Shown here: in pieces, positions 8,093-16,692 of the stretch
How positions within the stretch are numbered: the stretch's first letter is position 1
Layout: the number at the start of each line of letters is the position of its first letter
Assembly: GCA_965219015.1 (NCBI GenBank)
Contig: CBDCNH010000013.1
Location: 496,001-560,000, forward strand
Origin: CBDCNH01 sp965219015
GTDB lineage: Bacteria > Pseudomonadota > Alphaproteobacteria > Rhodobacterales > Rhodobacteraceae
Direction: 5' to 3'
Length of the DNA stretch: 64,000 bases
Made by a program: the position numbers and the translations under genes
Notes under the pieces: model-generated
Database searches by the model: none
The model's input: only the letters and a program-made list of their open reading frames with translations
What the model was told of the DNA's origin: nothing

Positions 8093-8809
8093 ATGGACAA
8101 CACGGTCTACACCACACTCGCCCGGCAATCGGGCCTGATGCGCGAGATGCAGGCGGTCGCGAACAACATCGCCAACATGTCGACGACGGGCTTCCGCAAG
8201 GAGGGGATGCTGTTCTCCGAGCACGTGGCGGCCCTCGGCGGCGAGGAGCCGTCGCTGTCGATGGCGAGCGCCAACGTGCGGGTGACGAACCTCGCGCAGG
8301 GCGAGCTCGAGCAGACGGGCGGCAGCTTCGACTTCGCGGTGCAGGGCGAGGGCTTCTTCCTGCTCGAGACGCCCGAGGGCGAGCGGCTCACGCGCGCGGG
8401 CAGTTTCACGCCCAACGCGGAGGGCGAGCTCGTCAACCCTGACGGCTACCGGCTCCTCGACCTCGGCGCGAGCCCGGTGTTCGTGCCGCCCGATGCGAGG
8501 TCGGTCACGCTCGCTGCGGATGGCACGCTCTCGGCCGACGGCCGGCCTGCGGCGCAGATCGGGCTCTTCCGGCCCGCCGACCCGAACGACCTCCGCCGCG
8601 ACGCGGGCACGCTCTTCTCCGCGCCGGGCGGCACCGAGCCCGTCGAGGGCGGCACGATGCTGCAGGGCTTTCTCGAGGGCTCCAACGTCGAGCCCGTCAC
8701 CGAGATCGCCCGGATGATCGAGGTGCAGCGCGCCTACGAGCTTGGCCAGACCTTTCTCGACCGCGAGGACGAACGCATCCGCGGCGTGATCTCGACCCTC
8801 GGCCGCTGA
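8093..8809 (+). CDS. flgF: flagellar basal-body rod protein FlgF
   Basis: 238 residues. The N-terminus has NNIANMSTTGFRKEG (about residues 22-36), the middle QGEGFFLLETPEG, and the C-terminus RMIEVQRAYELGQTFLDRED, all rod/hook family marks; length suits FlgF rather than FlgG. The last codons (LGR-stop) form the first copy of the 27-base tandem repeat that follows. Confidence 0.93.
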   Translation: MDNTVYTTLARQSGLMREMQAVANNIANMSTTGFRKEGMLFSEHVAALGGEEPSLSMASANVRVTNLAQGELEQTGGSFDFAVQGEGFFLLETPEGERLTRAGSFTPNAEGELVNPDGYRLLDLGASPVFVPPDARSVTLAADGTLSADGRPAAQIGLFRPADPNDLRRDAGTLFSAPGGTEPVEGGTMLQGFLEGSNVEPVTEIARMIEVQRAYELGQTFLDREDERIRGVISTLGR

Positions 8810-8947
8810 AAGCGGCGAACGATACTCGGCCGCTGAACGCGGCGAACGATACTCGGCCGCTGAAAGCGGCCGCTACCATTCCGCCGAAACGCGGACACGA
8901 CCGGCCGTCGAACGCGGCCAGACCGACCCGGCCGTCGAACGCGGCCG
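8798..8947 (+). repeat. 27-bp tandem repeat and related hairpins between flgF and flgG
   Basis: Three head-to-tail copies begin CTCGGCCGCTGAA at 8798, 8825 and 8852. The first two are full 27-base units differing at one base (TGAAAGC versus TGAACGC); the third is cut off after 19 bases. Two diverged relatives, GGCCGTCGAACGCGGCC, follow around 8903-8919 and 8930-8946. Each unit can fold as a GCCGC-loop-GCGGC hairpin. The first copy contains the flgF stop codon, so the tandem array seems to have grown from the 3' end of flgF. No coding role is evident; mRNA processing or stability between flgF and flgG is possible. Confidence 0.85.
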
Positions 8948-8972
8948 CTTATGTTCCCCGAAAGGAAGCAGA

Positions 8973-9758
8973 ATGCGTGCCTTGCAGATCGCCGCCACCG
9001 GCATGAGCGCCCAGCAGATGCGCGTCGAGGTGGTGTCGAACAACCTCGCGAACATGAACACCACGGGCTACAACGCCCGTCGCGCCGAGTTCGCCGATCT
9101 GCACTACCAGCAGGTCACCCGCGCCGGCACGATCAGCGCCGCCGACGGGACCGTGCTGCCGACCGGCGTGCAGGTCGGCCTCGGCGTGCGGCCCGCGGCG
9201 ATCAGCGTGAACCTGCAGCAGGGCGCGCTCGAGCAGTCCGGCGGCGACCTCGACGTCGCCATCGAGGGCAAGGGCTACCTCGAGGTCACGCTGCCCTCGG
9301 GCCAGTCGGCCTACACCCGCGACGGCAGCCTCAAGCGCTCCGCGGACGGCGCCATCGTCACCTCGGACGGCTACGAGGTCGTCCCCGGCATCGTGATCCC
9401 GAACGACAGCCGCTCGGTGTCGATCAACGCCGAGGGCGAGGTCTACGCCTACTTCGGCGACCAGCCGCAGCCGCAGCTCCTTGGGCAGCTCTCGATGGCC
9501 GACTTCGCCAACGCCAAGGGGCTCGAGGCGATGGGGAGCAACCTCTTCCTCGAGACCGCCGCCTCTGGCCCGGCGCTCGTCGGCACGCCCGGCGAGACCG
9601 GGCTCGGCACGCTCAGGCAGGGCTACCTCGAGGAGAGCTCGGTCGATTCGGTCCGCGAGGTGACGGAGCTCATCAAGGCGCAGCGCGGCTACGAGATGAA
9701 CGCCAAGGTCATCACCGCCGCCGACCAGATGCTCGGCGCGACGGTGCAGGTGCGCTGA
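8973..9758 (+). CDS. flgG: flagellar distal rod protein FlgG
   Basis: 261 residues, the standard FlgG length. It starts MRALQIAATGMSAQQ, has SNNLANMNTTGYNARR at about residues 27-42, and ends RGYEMNAKVITAADQMLGATVQVR-like, with the conserved AADQML. AAGGAAG lies upstream of the ATG. It forms the distal rod. Its stop overlaps the ATG of flgA. Confidence 0.96.
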   Translation: MRALQIAATGMSAQQMRVEVVSNNLANMNTTGYNARRAEFADLHYQQVTRAGTISAADGTVLPTGVQVGLGVRPAAISVNLQQGALEQSGGDLDVAIEGKGYLEVTLPSGQSAYTRDGSLKRSADGAIVTSDGYEVVPGIVIPNDSRSVSINAEGEVYAYFGDQPQPQLLGQLSMADFANAKGLEAMGSNLFLETAASGPALVGTPGETGLGTLRQGYLEESSVDSVREVTELIKAQRGYEMNAKVITAADQMLGATVQVR

Positions 9759-10189
9759 TGCGGGCGCTCGCGCTCCTCCTCGCGCTCGTCCCCGCCGTCG
9801 CCGGCGCCGACACGCTTGTCGCCGCGCGCACGGTGCGGAGCCTCGCGGTCCTCGGGCCGGACGACCTCGCGCTGGTGCCGGGCGACATCCCGGGCACGCT
9901 CTCGAGCCCCGCCGACGCCGTTGGCATGGAGGCGCGCGTCGTGCTCTACGCCGGGCGCCCGATCCGCGAGGGCGACGTCGGCGCCGCGGCGGTCGTCGAG
10001 CGCAACCAGCTCGTCACCATCGCCTACGACAGCGGCACGCTCCGCATCGCGACCGACGGCCGCGCGCTCGCCCGCGGCGGCGTCGGCGACGCGATCCGGG
10101 TGATGAACATCGCCTCCAAGACCACCATCACCGGAACGATCGGGGCCGACGGCGCCGTCCACGTCCCCGGCAGCGCATCCCTCCGATAA
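9758..10189 (+). CDS. flgA: flagellar P-ring chaperone FlgA
   Basis: 143 residues starting at the ATG that shares one base with the flgG stop (TGATG). A signal peptide (MRALALLLALVPAVAGA) is followed by the SAF-domain core, with LVAARTVRSLAVLGPDDL, YAGRPIREGDV and VERNQLVTI. It helps assemble FlgI in the periplasm; flgI itself is not in the window. It is the short form of FlgA, lacking an extra N-terminal domain. Confidence 0.88.
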   Translation: MRALALLLALVPAVAGADTLVAARTVRSLAVLGPDDLALVPGDIPGTLSSPADAVGMEARVVLYAGRPIREGDVGAAAVVERNQLVTIAYDSGTLRIATDGRALARGGVGDAIRVMNIASKTTITGTIGADGAVHVPGSASLR

Positions 10190-10200
10190 GGCAGCCCCCC

Positions 10201-10926
10201 ATGCGTCTCCCGCTTCTCGCCCTCTGCGCGCTTTCCGTCGCCGGCTGCCAGCGGCTCGGCAACGTCGGCCGCGCGCCGGATTTCTCGCCCCTCGAGGGCG
10301 GCACCGAGTACCACGCGATGTATTCGGCCCCCCTGCCGCCGTCGATCGAGCGCACCCGCGCGACCGATGCGGCATCGCTCTGGACCGGCGGGCGGCATTC
10401 GCTCCTCGGCGACCGTCGCGCGGGCACGCGGGGCGACATCCTGACCGTCGTGATCGAGATCGACGACAAGGCCGAGATCAGCAACACCTCGGGCCGGTCG
10501 CGCTCGGGCGCGGAGAGCCTCAAGGTGCCGCAGCTCTTCGGGGTGTCGCAGGCGCTCGACCGCGCGCTGCCGGACGGCGCCAGCGCGGCCGACCTCGTCT
10601 CGACCGACAGCACGTCGAGCTACAAGGGCGACGGATCGGTCAAGCGCAAGGAGAAGCTGACGCTCCGCGTCGCCGCCACGGTCGTCGAGACGCTGCCGAA
10701 CGGCGTGCTCCGCATCGAGGGCAGCCAGGAGGTACGGGTGAACTACGAGCTGCGCGCGCTCCTCGTGACGGGCTACGTCCGCGCGGGCGACATCTCGCGG
10801 CAGAACGAGATCACCTACGACAAGATCGCGGGCGCGCGGATCTCCTACGGCGGGCGCGGTCAGATCACCGACGTGCAGCAGCCGCGCTACGGCCAGCAGG
10901 TCGCCGACATCGTGCTGCCGTTCTGA
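10201..10926 (+). CDS. flgH: flagellar L-ring lipoprotein FlgH
   Basis: 241 residues. The start MRLPLLALCALSVAGC has a lipobox with Cys16. Later segments LLGDRRAGTRGDILTVVIE and GVLRIEGSQEVRVNYE are conserved FlgH features. It builds the outer-membrane ring around the rod. It starts 11 bases after flgA. Confidence 0.94.
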   Translation: MRLPLLALCALSVAGCQRLGNVGRAPDFSPLEGGTEYHAMYSAPLPPSIERTRATDAASLWTGGRHSLLGDRRAGTRGDILTVVIEIDDKAEISNTSGRSRSGAESLKVPQLFGVSQALDRALPDGASAADLVSTDSTSSYKGDGSVKRKEKLTLRVAATVVETLPNGVLRIEGSQEVRVNYELRALLVTGYVRAGDISRQNEITYDKIAGARISYGGRGQITDVQQPRYGQQVADIVLPF

Positions 10927-10927
10927 G

Positions 10928-11476
10928 ATGAAGCTCGTCCTCCCCCTCATCCTCGGCGTCGCGGGCCTCGCGGGCGGGGCCGGCGCCGGCTTCTTCCTCA
11001 AGCCCGCCGCAGCGCCCGCCGCCGAAGCCGCCGACCCTCACGCAGCGCCCGCCGAGCCGGGGGCCGAGAGCGGCCACGGAGCGGAGCCCGCGGAGAGCCA
11101 TGAAGCCGGCGGTCATGACGCCGGCGGGCATGGCGGCGAAGGCGAGGCGCCGCTGCACGACTACGTCAAGCTCAACAACCAGTTCCTCGTGCCGGTGGTG
11201 GAGCGGGGCGAGATCGTCTCGCTCGTCGTGCTGTCGCTAAGCCTCGAAGCGGCGCCCGGCTCCACCGAGGCGGTCTATGCGCGCGAGCCGAAGCTGCGGG
11301 ACGCGTTCCTGCAGGTGCTCTTCGCACACGCCAACGCCGGCGGCTTCAACGGCGCCTTCACCGAGGCCGCGCCGATGGACGGGCTCAGGACGGCACTCCG
11401 TGAGGCGGCGACGAAGGTGCTCGGCGACACCGTGACCGACGTGCTCATCATCGACCTCGTGCGCCAGGACAGCTGA
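10928..11476 (+). CDS. FliL-family paralogue with His-rich linker
   Basis: 182 residues: an N-terminal membrane anchor (about 3-25), a linker of about 45 residues rich in His, Gly, Ala and Glu, and a FliL-type periplasmic domain (YVKLNNQFLVPVV onward). Several His residues are spaced by Gly or Glu (SGHGAEPAESHEAGGHDAGG), which could bind metal. A second, more typical FliL is encoded at 20850-21329. It follows flgH by one base, closing the operon, and converges with the next gene block. A stator-associated role is expected from family; why there are two is unknown. Confidence 0.75.
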   Translation: MKLVLPLILGVAGLAGGAGAGFFLKPAAAPAAEAADPHAAPAEPGAESGHGAEPAESHEAGGHDAGGHGGEGEAPLHDYVKLNNQFLVPVVERGEIVSLVVLSLSLEAAPGSTEAVYAREPKLRDAFLQVLFAHANAGGFNGAFTEAAPMDGLRTALREAATKVLGDTVTDVLIIDLVRQDS

Positions 11477-11477
11477 G

Positions 11478-11840
11478 TCAGCGCTTCTTGCGCTCGGCCG
11501 CCAGCTTCTTCCGCAGCGCCTCCACGGCGGCGTCGCGGCCGAAGTCCCGCGTCGCGGCATCTCGGAGCTCTCGCCATTCGGCGGTTTGCCGGGCGAGGAC
11601 GAGGTTCAGCTCCGACCGGCGCCGTGCGATCCAGCGGTCGTAAAGGAGGCCCGCCCGAGCCGCCGCCGCGAAGTCGAGCCCTTCGACGGGAGGAGCCGCG
11701 CCCGCATCGAGCGCCTGAAGCTTCGCTGCCGTCGCGTCGCAGGCAGCCCGCGCGCCGGAGAGCGCGCCAAGCCGCGTGTCGAGCGCGAGCCGGGTGAGCC
11801 GTCCGAGCGCTGCGAGCTCCCGCTCGGTCCCGCGGCTCAC
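11478..11840 (-). CDS. small FliJ-like helical protein
   Basis: 120 residues, almost wholly helical and rich in Ala, Arg, Leu and Glu, ending in a basic tail (LAAERKKR). It begins at a GTG overlapping the flhB stop (GTGA). It has no signal peptide. Position at the end of an export-gate operon, size and coiled-coil character resemble FliJ, the stalk of the export ATPase, and no other FliJ is present here. Sequence identity to FliJ is not clear by eye, so this is inference. Confidence 0.55.
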   Translation of the reverse strand: MSRGTERELAALGRLTRLALDTRLGALSGARAACDATAAKLQALDAGAAPPVEGLDFAAAARAGLLYDRWIARRRSELNLVLARQTAEWRELRDAATRDFGRDAAVEALRKKLAAERKKR

Positions 11841-12916
11841 GGCTTCCGCCTCGCGCGCTTCCGCATCCGTTCGGCAAACCGGATCGCGGCTGCAACGGCG
11901 CGGTACTGCTCGGGCGGGATCTCGTCGCCGAGATCGACCGTAGCGAAGAGCGCCCGCGCCGTCGGGGGATCGCGGTGGATCGGCACGCCCGCCATCGCCG
12001 CCGCCTCACGGATCCGCGCCGCGATCTCGTCGGTGCCCTTGGCGACGCAGACCGGCGCACCCTTCGTCGCGCGGTCCCATTTCAGCGCGACCGCGTAATG
12101 CGTCGGGTTCACCACCACCACATCGGCCTTGGGAACCTCCGCCAGCATCTGCCGGGTCGCGATCGCATAGCCGCGCTGGCGGCGCTGTTGCTTGACGTGC
12201 GGGTCGCCGTCTTGCTGCTTCATCTCGTCGATCATCTCCTGACGCGACATCCGAAGCTTCTTGCGGTGCTGGAACCACTGCCAGCCATAGTCGAGCCCGC
12301 CGATCAGGACGGCATTGAGAAGCACCAGCGCCAGGAAGTCGCGCAGGAGCCGCATCAGCTCGGCGGTTGCCAGCGCCGGCTCGAGATCGAGCGCACCGAG
12401 GATCCGCGGCATCCGCGCGGCCAGGAAGAACCCGAGTACCGTCGCCACCACCGCGAGCTTGACGAAGCTCTTCGCGAACTCGACGAGTCCGGTCGGACCG
12501 AACTTGTTCTTCGCGTTGGCGAGGATCGACACGCGCGAGATCTTCGGCATCAGCTTCTCGGGGCTGAAGGTCAGCGCGCGCTGGGCGACGAGCGACGCCA
12601 GCGCTGCGGCTGCGGGGAAGACGAACCAGGGCAGCACGTCGAGGAGGATATGGCCGAGAAGCCCGGCGACCGGACCGGTCGGCCCGCCGAGGAGCACGGG
12701 CGCAAGGCTGTCGGCCTGGCCGAGGAGCGTCGTCGCGGTCTGGCCGAGCGCGATCAGGCTGCCGCCGCCGAGGGCCATCGCGCAGAGGAGAAAGCCTGCA
12801 TAGGACGCGGCCGTCGTGAGGTCCGCGGACTTGACGATGTCGCCTTTCTTGCGGGCGTCGTCGAGCCGCTTCTGCGTCGGCTCGTGTTCCTTCTCGCTGT
12901 CGTCGTCGCCGCTCAT
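11837..12916 (-). CDS. flhB: flagellar export switch protein FlhB
   Basis: 359 residues. Four membrane segments (about 35-210) precede a cytoplasmic domain with the autocleavage motif NPTH at residues 270-273 (VVVNPTHYAVAL). N-terminal EKEHEPTQKRLDDARKKG is typical. FlhB switches export from rod/hook to filament substrates. Its ATG overlaps the fliR stop by three bases. Confidence 0.96.
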   Translation of the reverse strand: MSGDDDSEKEHEPTQKRLDDARKKGDIVKSADLTTAASYAGFLLCAMALGGGSLIALGQTATTLLGQADSLAPVLLGGPTGPVAGLLGHILLDVLPWFVFPAAAALASLVAQRALTFSPEKLMPKISRVSILANAKNKFGPTGLVEFAKSFVKLAVVATVLGFFLAARMPRILGALDLEPALATAELMRLLRDFLALVLLNAVLIGGLDYGWQWFQHRKKLRMSRQEMIDEMKQQDGDPHVKQQRRQRGYAIATRQMLAEVPKADVVVVNPTHYAVALKWDRATKGAPVCVAKGTDEIAARIREAAAMAGVPIHRDPPTARALFATVDLGDEIPPEQYRAVAAAIRFAERMRKRARRKP

Positions 12917-13704
12917 GGCATGACGTCGAAGGGCGCCGCGAGATAGGACAGAAGCGCGCTCCGCCAGACCCAGAGCGCCACGGGCAGCACGATCACCAGG
13001 AGCCCGAGCCCGCCGAGCGAGAGCGCCGGCGCGCCGACGAAGCTGACCGAGAGCTGCGGCATGGCGCGGTTGATGACGCCGAGCGCCACGTTGTAGAGGA
13101 GCGACGCGAGGATGAACGGCGCCGCGAGCGAGAACGCGAGGCTCACGGCGCGCGCGACGCCCGCGATGCCCCAGCCCGAGAGCGCGTCGCGCGAGGGGAA
13201 GCGGCCGGGCGGGATCACGTCGTAGGACTGCACGATCAGCTCGACGACGCGGACGTGGAGCCCCGCCTTCACCGCGAGCGCCAGCCCCGCGACGACGAGG
13301 AGCTGCGAGATCGCGGGCTGCGGCTCGACCCCCGCGCCGCCGAAGAACTGCGACAGCGAGGTCGCCTGCGCCGCGATCGTGCCCGCCATCTGCAGCGCCA
13401 GAACGAAGAGCCGGAGCCCGAGCCCGATCGCGAGCCCCGCGACGACCTCGGTCGCGAGCGGCAGCGCCGACAGGGTGCCGACCTCCCCGAGCGGCGCCAC
13501 GCGCCCGGCGACCGCGGGCAGCACGATCACCGTGAGCCCGAGCCCGAGTGCGATCCGCACCCGCGCCGGCACCGACTGCTCGCCGAACGCGGGCAGCAGC
13601 GCCATCGCCGCGCCGACCCGCAGGAAGACGACGAAGCCGGTGGCGAGGAGCCCCTGCGCCTGATCGGCGAGGGTGCCCAGAAGGGTGCCGAGCTCGGCGT
13701 TCAA
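12913..13704 (-). CDS. fliR: flagellar export gate protein FliR
   Basis: 263 residues, highly hydrophobic with about six membrane segments. SLSQFFGGAG and LLYNVALGVINRAMPQLSV are conserved FliR stretches. No ATG is available at the right place; translation probably starts at a TTG (13702-13704) overlapping the flhA stop (TTGA), giving MNAELGTLLGTL. It works with FliP and FliQ. Confidence 0.92.
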   Translation of the reverse strand: MNAELGTLLGTLADQAQGLLATGFVVFLRVGAAMALLPAFGEQSVPARVRIALGLGLTVIVLPAVAGRVAPLGEVGTLSALPLATEVVAGLAIGLGLRLFVLALQMAGTIAAQATSLSQFFGGAGVEPQPAISQLLVVAGLALAVKAGLHVRVVELIVQSYDVIPPGRFPSRDALSGWGIAGVARAVSLAFSLAAPFILASLLYNVALGVINRAMPQLSVSFVGAPALSLGGLGLLVIVLPVALWVWRSALLSYLAAPFDVMP

Positions 13705-15788
13705 GCGGGGACCATGCCGACGAGGGCCGGCCGCGCATCGGCGCCGATCTCGTCGAACGACATCACCGGCGCGGTGAGCCCCCGCGCCGAGAGCACGGTC
13801 CTGAGGAACCGCCGCCGCCGCGTCGAGGTCACGAGCGCCGGGAACACGCCTGCCTCGCCGACCTTTGCGAGCCGCTCGGCGACCGCGTTCGCGAGCCGGT
13901 TGAACTGGTCGGGCGGCAGCGCCACGTCGGTCTGCCCGCGGTCGCCGTCGATCTGGTAGGTCGAGAACGTCGTCTCCCATTCCGGAGCGAGCTGCAGGAG
14001 CGGGATCGTGCCGTCCTCGCGCCGCATCTCGGCGACGAGCTGGAAGCCCAGCCGCTGTCGGACGTGCTCGCAGATGGACTCGGGGCCCGCGTTGGCCCCC
14101 CGTGCCTCCGCGATGGCCTCGAGGATGAGGGCGAGGTTGCGGATCGAGACGCGCTCCTCGAGGAGGAGCCGCAGCACCGCGAGGAGGAGGTCGACGGGCA
14201 CCTTGTCGGGGACGAGCTCGTCGATCATCCGCCGGTTCGCCTCCGCGCGCGCCTTGTCGGAGAGGTTGACCACCTCGTCGAGAAGCTTGCGGAGCGCCCG
14301 GAGCGTCAGCAGACGGCCGAAGTTGCGCTTCAGCACTTCGAGGAGATGCGTCGCGAGCACTTCGGTCGGCGTCACCACCGTGGTCCCCGCGAGCATCGCC
14401 TCCTCCTGCCGCTCGGCCAACACCCAGCGGGCGGGCGCGCCGTAGACCGGCTCGCGCACGTCGATGCCGGAAGGGTCCGGGACGCTCACGTCCGAGACGA
14501 GCGCCAGCACCCGCTCGGGGTAGAGCCGGTCGCGCACCTGCTCGACCCCTTGGATGCGGATGCGGTAGGTGCCGGGCGCGAGGCTCGCGTCGTCCGTCAG
14601 CCGCATCTCGGGCAGGATGAGCCCATAGACCGACGCCACGTGGACGCGCATGTTGGCGATGCGCGCATCGAGCCCGGTGGCGGGATCGAGCACCATCGCG
14701 ACGAGGTTCGGCGCGAACTCCACGTGGATGTCGTCGAGGTCGAGCACGTCGCCGATCGACTTTTCGGGGAGCGCCGCCGCGATCGCGGCCGGCGTCGCGG
14801 CCGCGAGTGCCTTCGCGGTCTCCCGCCGGCTGCCGAAGAACGCCGCTGCACCGAGCACGCCGGCGCCGGCGATGAACGGCACGAACGGCATCCCCGGCAC
14901 CAGCGCGAAGAGCCCCATCAGGACTGCGACCGTCGAGAGCGCCGCGGGATAGCGCCCGAGCTGGCTGAAGAACGCGAGGTCCGTCGCCCCCTTGGCGCCG
15001 CCCCGCGCGAGCAGCAGCGCCGCCGCGATCGAGATGATGACCGACGGGATCTGCGACACCAGCCCGTCGCCGACGGTGAGGATCGTGTAGGTTTCGAACG
15101 CCTGCCCGATCGGCATGTGATGCAGCGTCACGCCGATGATGAGCCCCATCACGAAGTTCAGCATCGTGATCATCAGGCCCGCCACGGCATCGCCCTTGAC
15201 GAACTTCGACACGCCGTCGAGCGAGCCGAAGAACGTCGTCTCGGCCTGCTCGCGCTCGCGCCGGGACTTCGCCTCGGCGTGGTCGATCGCGCCCGCGGCC
15301 ACGTCGCTGTCGATCGCGAGCTGCTTGCCCGGCATCGCGTCGAGCGCGAACCGTGCGCCGACTTCCGCCATCCGGCCCGCGCCCTTGGTGATCACGATGA
15401 AGTTGACGATCAGGAGCACGCAGAACACCACGAGCCCGATCACAACGTTGCCGCCCATCACGAACATCGCGAAGCCCTGGATCACGTCGCCCGCGGCGCC
15501 GGTCCCGGTATGGCCCTGCCCGATGATGAGCTTCGTCGACGAGACGTTGAGCGAGAGCCTGAGCATCAGCGAGGCGAGGAGCACGGTCGGGAAAGCGGAG
15601 AAATCCAGCGGCCGCTCGATGAAGAGCGTGACGGTGAACATCAGGATCGCGAGCGCGAACGACACCGCGAGGCCGATGTCGAGCACCCAGGCCGGCATCG
15701 GCAGGATCATCATGATGATGACCGCCATCAGCGCCAGCGCCAGCAGGATCGTCGGGCGGAAGATCGCGCGGAGCGTAAGCGCGGGCAC
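13701..15788 (-). CDS. flhA: flagellar export protein FlhA
   Basis: 695 residues. The N-terminal half has about eight membrane segments and the family signature LMLRLSLNVSSTKLI near residue 75. The cytoplasmic half starts around 330 and ends in a conserved nonameric-ring domain. It forms the ring that hands substrates to the export gate. It is followed by fliR with a one-base-shifted overlap. Confidence 0.97.
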   Translation of the reverse strand: MPALTLRAIFRPTILLALALMAVIIMMILPMPAWVLDIGLAVSFALAILMFTVTLFIERPLDFSAFPTVLLASLMLRLSLNVSSTKLIIGQGHTGTGAAGDVIQGFAMFVMGGNVVIGLVVFCVLLIVNFIVITKGAGRMAEVGARFALDAMPGKQLAIDSDVAAGAIDHAEAKSRREREQAETTFFGSLDGVSKFVKGDAVAGLMITMLNFVMGLIIGVTLHHMPIGQAFETYTILTVGDGLVSQIPSVIISIAAALLLARGGAKGATDLAFFSQLGRYPAALSTVAVLMGLFALVPGMPFVPFIAGAGVLGAAAFFGSRRETAKALAAATPAAIAAALPEKSIGDVLDLDDIHVEFAPNLVAMVLDPATGLDARIANMRVHVASVYGLILPEMRLTDDASLAPGTYRIRIQGVEQVRDRLYPERVLALVSDVSVPDPSGIDVREPVYGAPARWVLAERQEEAMLAGTTVVTPTEVLATHLLEVLKRNFGRLLTLRALRKLLDEVVNLSDKARAEANRRMIDELVPDKVPVDLLLAVLRLLLEERVSIRNLALILEAIAEARGANAGPESICEHVRQRLGFQLVAEMRREDGTIPLLQLAPEWETTFSTYQIDGDRGQTDVALPPDQFNRLANAVAERLAKVGEAGVFPALVTSTRRRRFLRTVLSARGLTAPVMSFDEIGADARPALVGMVPA

Positions 15789-15791
15789 GGC

Positions 15792-16616
15792 TCAGCCCTC
15801 GACCGGGAAGAGGCTGCCGCCGCGCGACGCGGATTGCGGCACGAGCGATCCGAGCGCTCCGGCCCCGCCGCGCTGCAGGAGCGGATAGGAGTTGAGCCGC
15901 GGCGCCTCGGACGTGGCATCGGGCTCGATGGAGGCGAGGAGCGGCGCGGGGATGTCGGGGAGCGGCACGCCGTCCTCGTGCGCGAACTTGGCGCGCAGGG
16001 TCTGGAAGCGCTTCGAGTAGCCCTCCGCATGGACCGCGGTGCGCGAGTGGTAGGCGCCGGCCGCCTTCTCCCAGCTGCCCTGCTCGGCAAAGAGGTTGCT
16101 CAGGAACTCCGCCGCGTAGGCCGCGTTCTTGGCCGGGTCGAACATCTCCTCCTTCGAGGCGAAGTGCTCGTGGTGCCAGCGGTAGTTGATCTGGAAGCAC
16201 CCCACGTCGAAGCTGCGCGCGCCGCGGTCGAAGTTCTTGTCGACGAAGGCCTGCGCCTCGGGCCGGGTGTCGAACCAGAAGCCCTTGCCCTCCATGTTGA
16301 CCGTCCAGGGCCAGGGCCGGAATACGCCGTCGGCGCGGCGGCCGGTCTCGGTGAGCGCAATCGCCTTCAGAACCGAGATCGGCACGCCGCTCGCCTTCGA
16401 GGCCTGCGCCGCCGCGGCCTCGCAGATGGCCGGCAGGTCCGCCGTGGCGGCGGTCGTGGGCACGGCGAGCGTGGCCTGCGGTGCGACAGCGAACGCGAGC
16501 GCGAGGCCCCTCAGCACCATTCGCGCGCGGCCGACGGCCTTGCGCTCACCGACGCGACGGATGTCGCGGCGCGACGGGAGCCCCGCGACGATGCGGGGAA
16601 AGTTGGTCAGGGTCAT
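15792..16616 (-). CDS. SLT-domain lytic transglycosylase, probably flagellar (SltF-like)
   Basis: About 274 residues. After an N-terminal hydrophobic segment (MVLRGLALAFAVAPQATLA) comes an SLT fold: LKAIALTETGR (catalytic Glu in TETG), DVGCFQINYRWH, FDPAKNAAYAAEFL and YHS. It would open peptidoglycan for rod assembly. In Rhodobacter sphaeroides a dedicated transglycosylase, SltF, does this because FlgJ lacks the enzyme domain; the position beside flhA fits that role here. Start is uncertain: the ATG at 16616 gives a long leader, the ATG at 16520 begins directly at the signal peptide. Neither has a strong ribosome site. Confidence 0.82.
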   Translation of the reverse strand: MTLTNFPRIVAGLPSRRDIRRVGERKAVGRARMVLRGLALAFAVAPQATLAVPTTAATADLPAICEAAAAQASKASGVPISVLKAIALTETGRRADGVFRPWPWTVNMEGKGFWFDTRPEAQAFVDKNFDRGARSFDVGCFQINYRWHHEHFASKEEMFDPAKNAAYAAEFLSNLFAEQGSWEKAAGAYHSRTAVHAEGYSKRFQTLRAKFAHEDGVPLPDIPAPLLASIEPDATSEAPRLNSYPLLQRGGAGALGSLVPQSASRGGSLFPVEG

Positions 16617-16692
16617 GGTGCGGCATTTCTTGCTGCGGGGATGACGCCACCCTAGTCCCGGGGTCTTGCGATTCGGTAAGCAGGGTCCAACG

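Noticed and set aside
8697..8879. Minus-strand ORF with 9-residue repeats
   Set aside because: It is the 27-base DNA repeat read in reverse; no ribosome site and antisense to flgF.
13548..16655. Plus-strand ORF of more than 1000 codons opposite flhA/fliR
   Set aside because: Antisense to well-identified genes; composition is Arg/His/Gly-rich and low in hydrophobics, as expected from GC-rich shadow frames.
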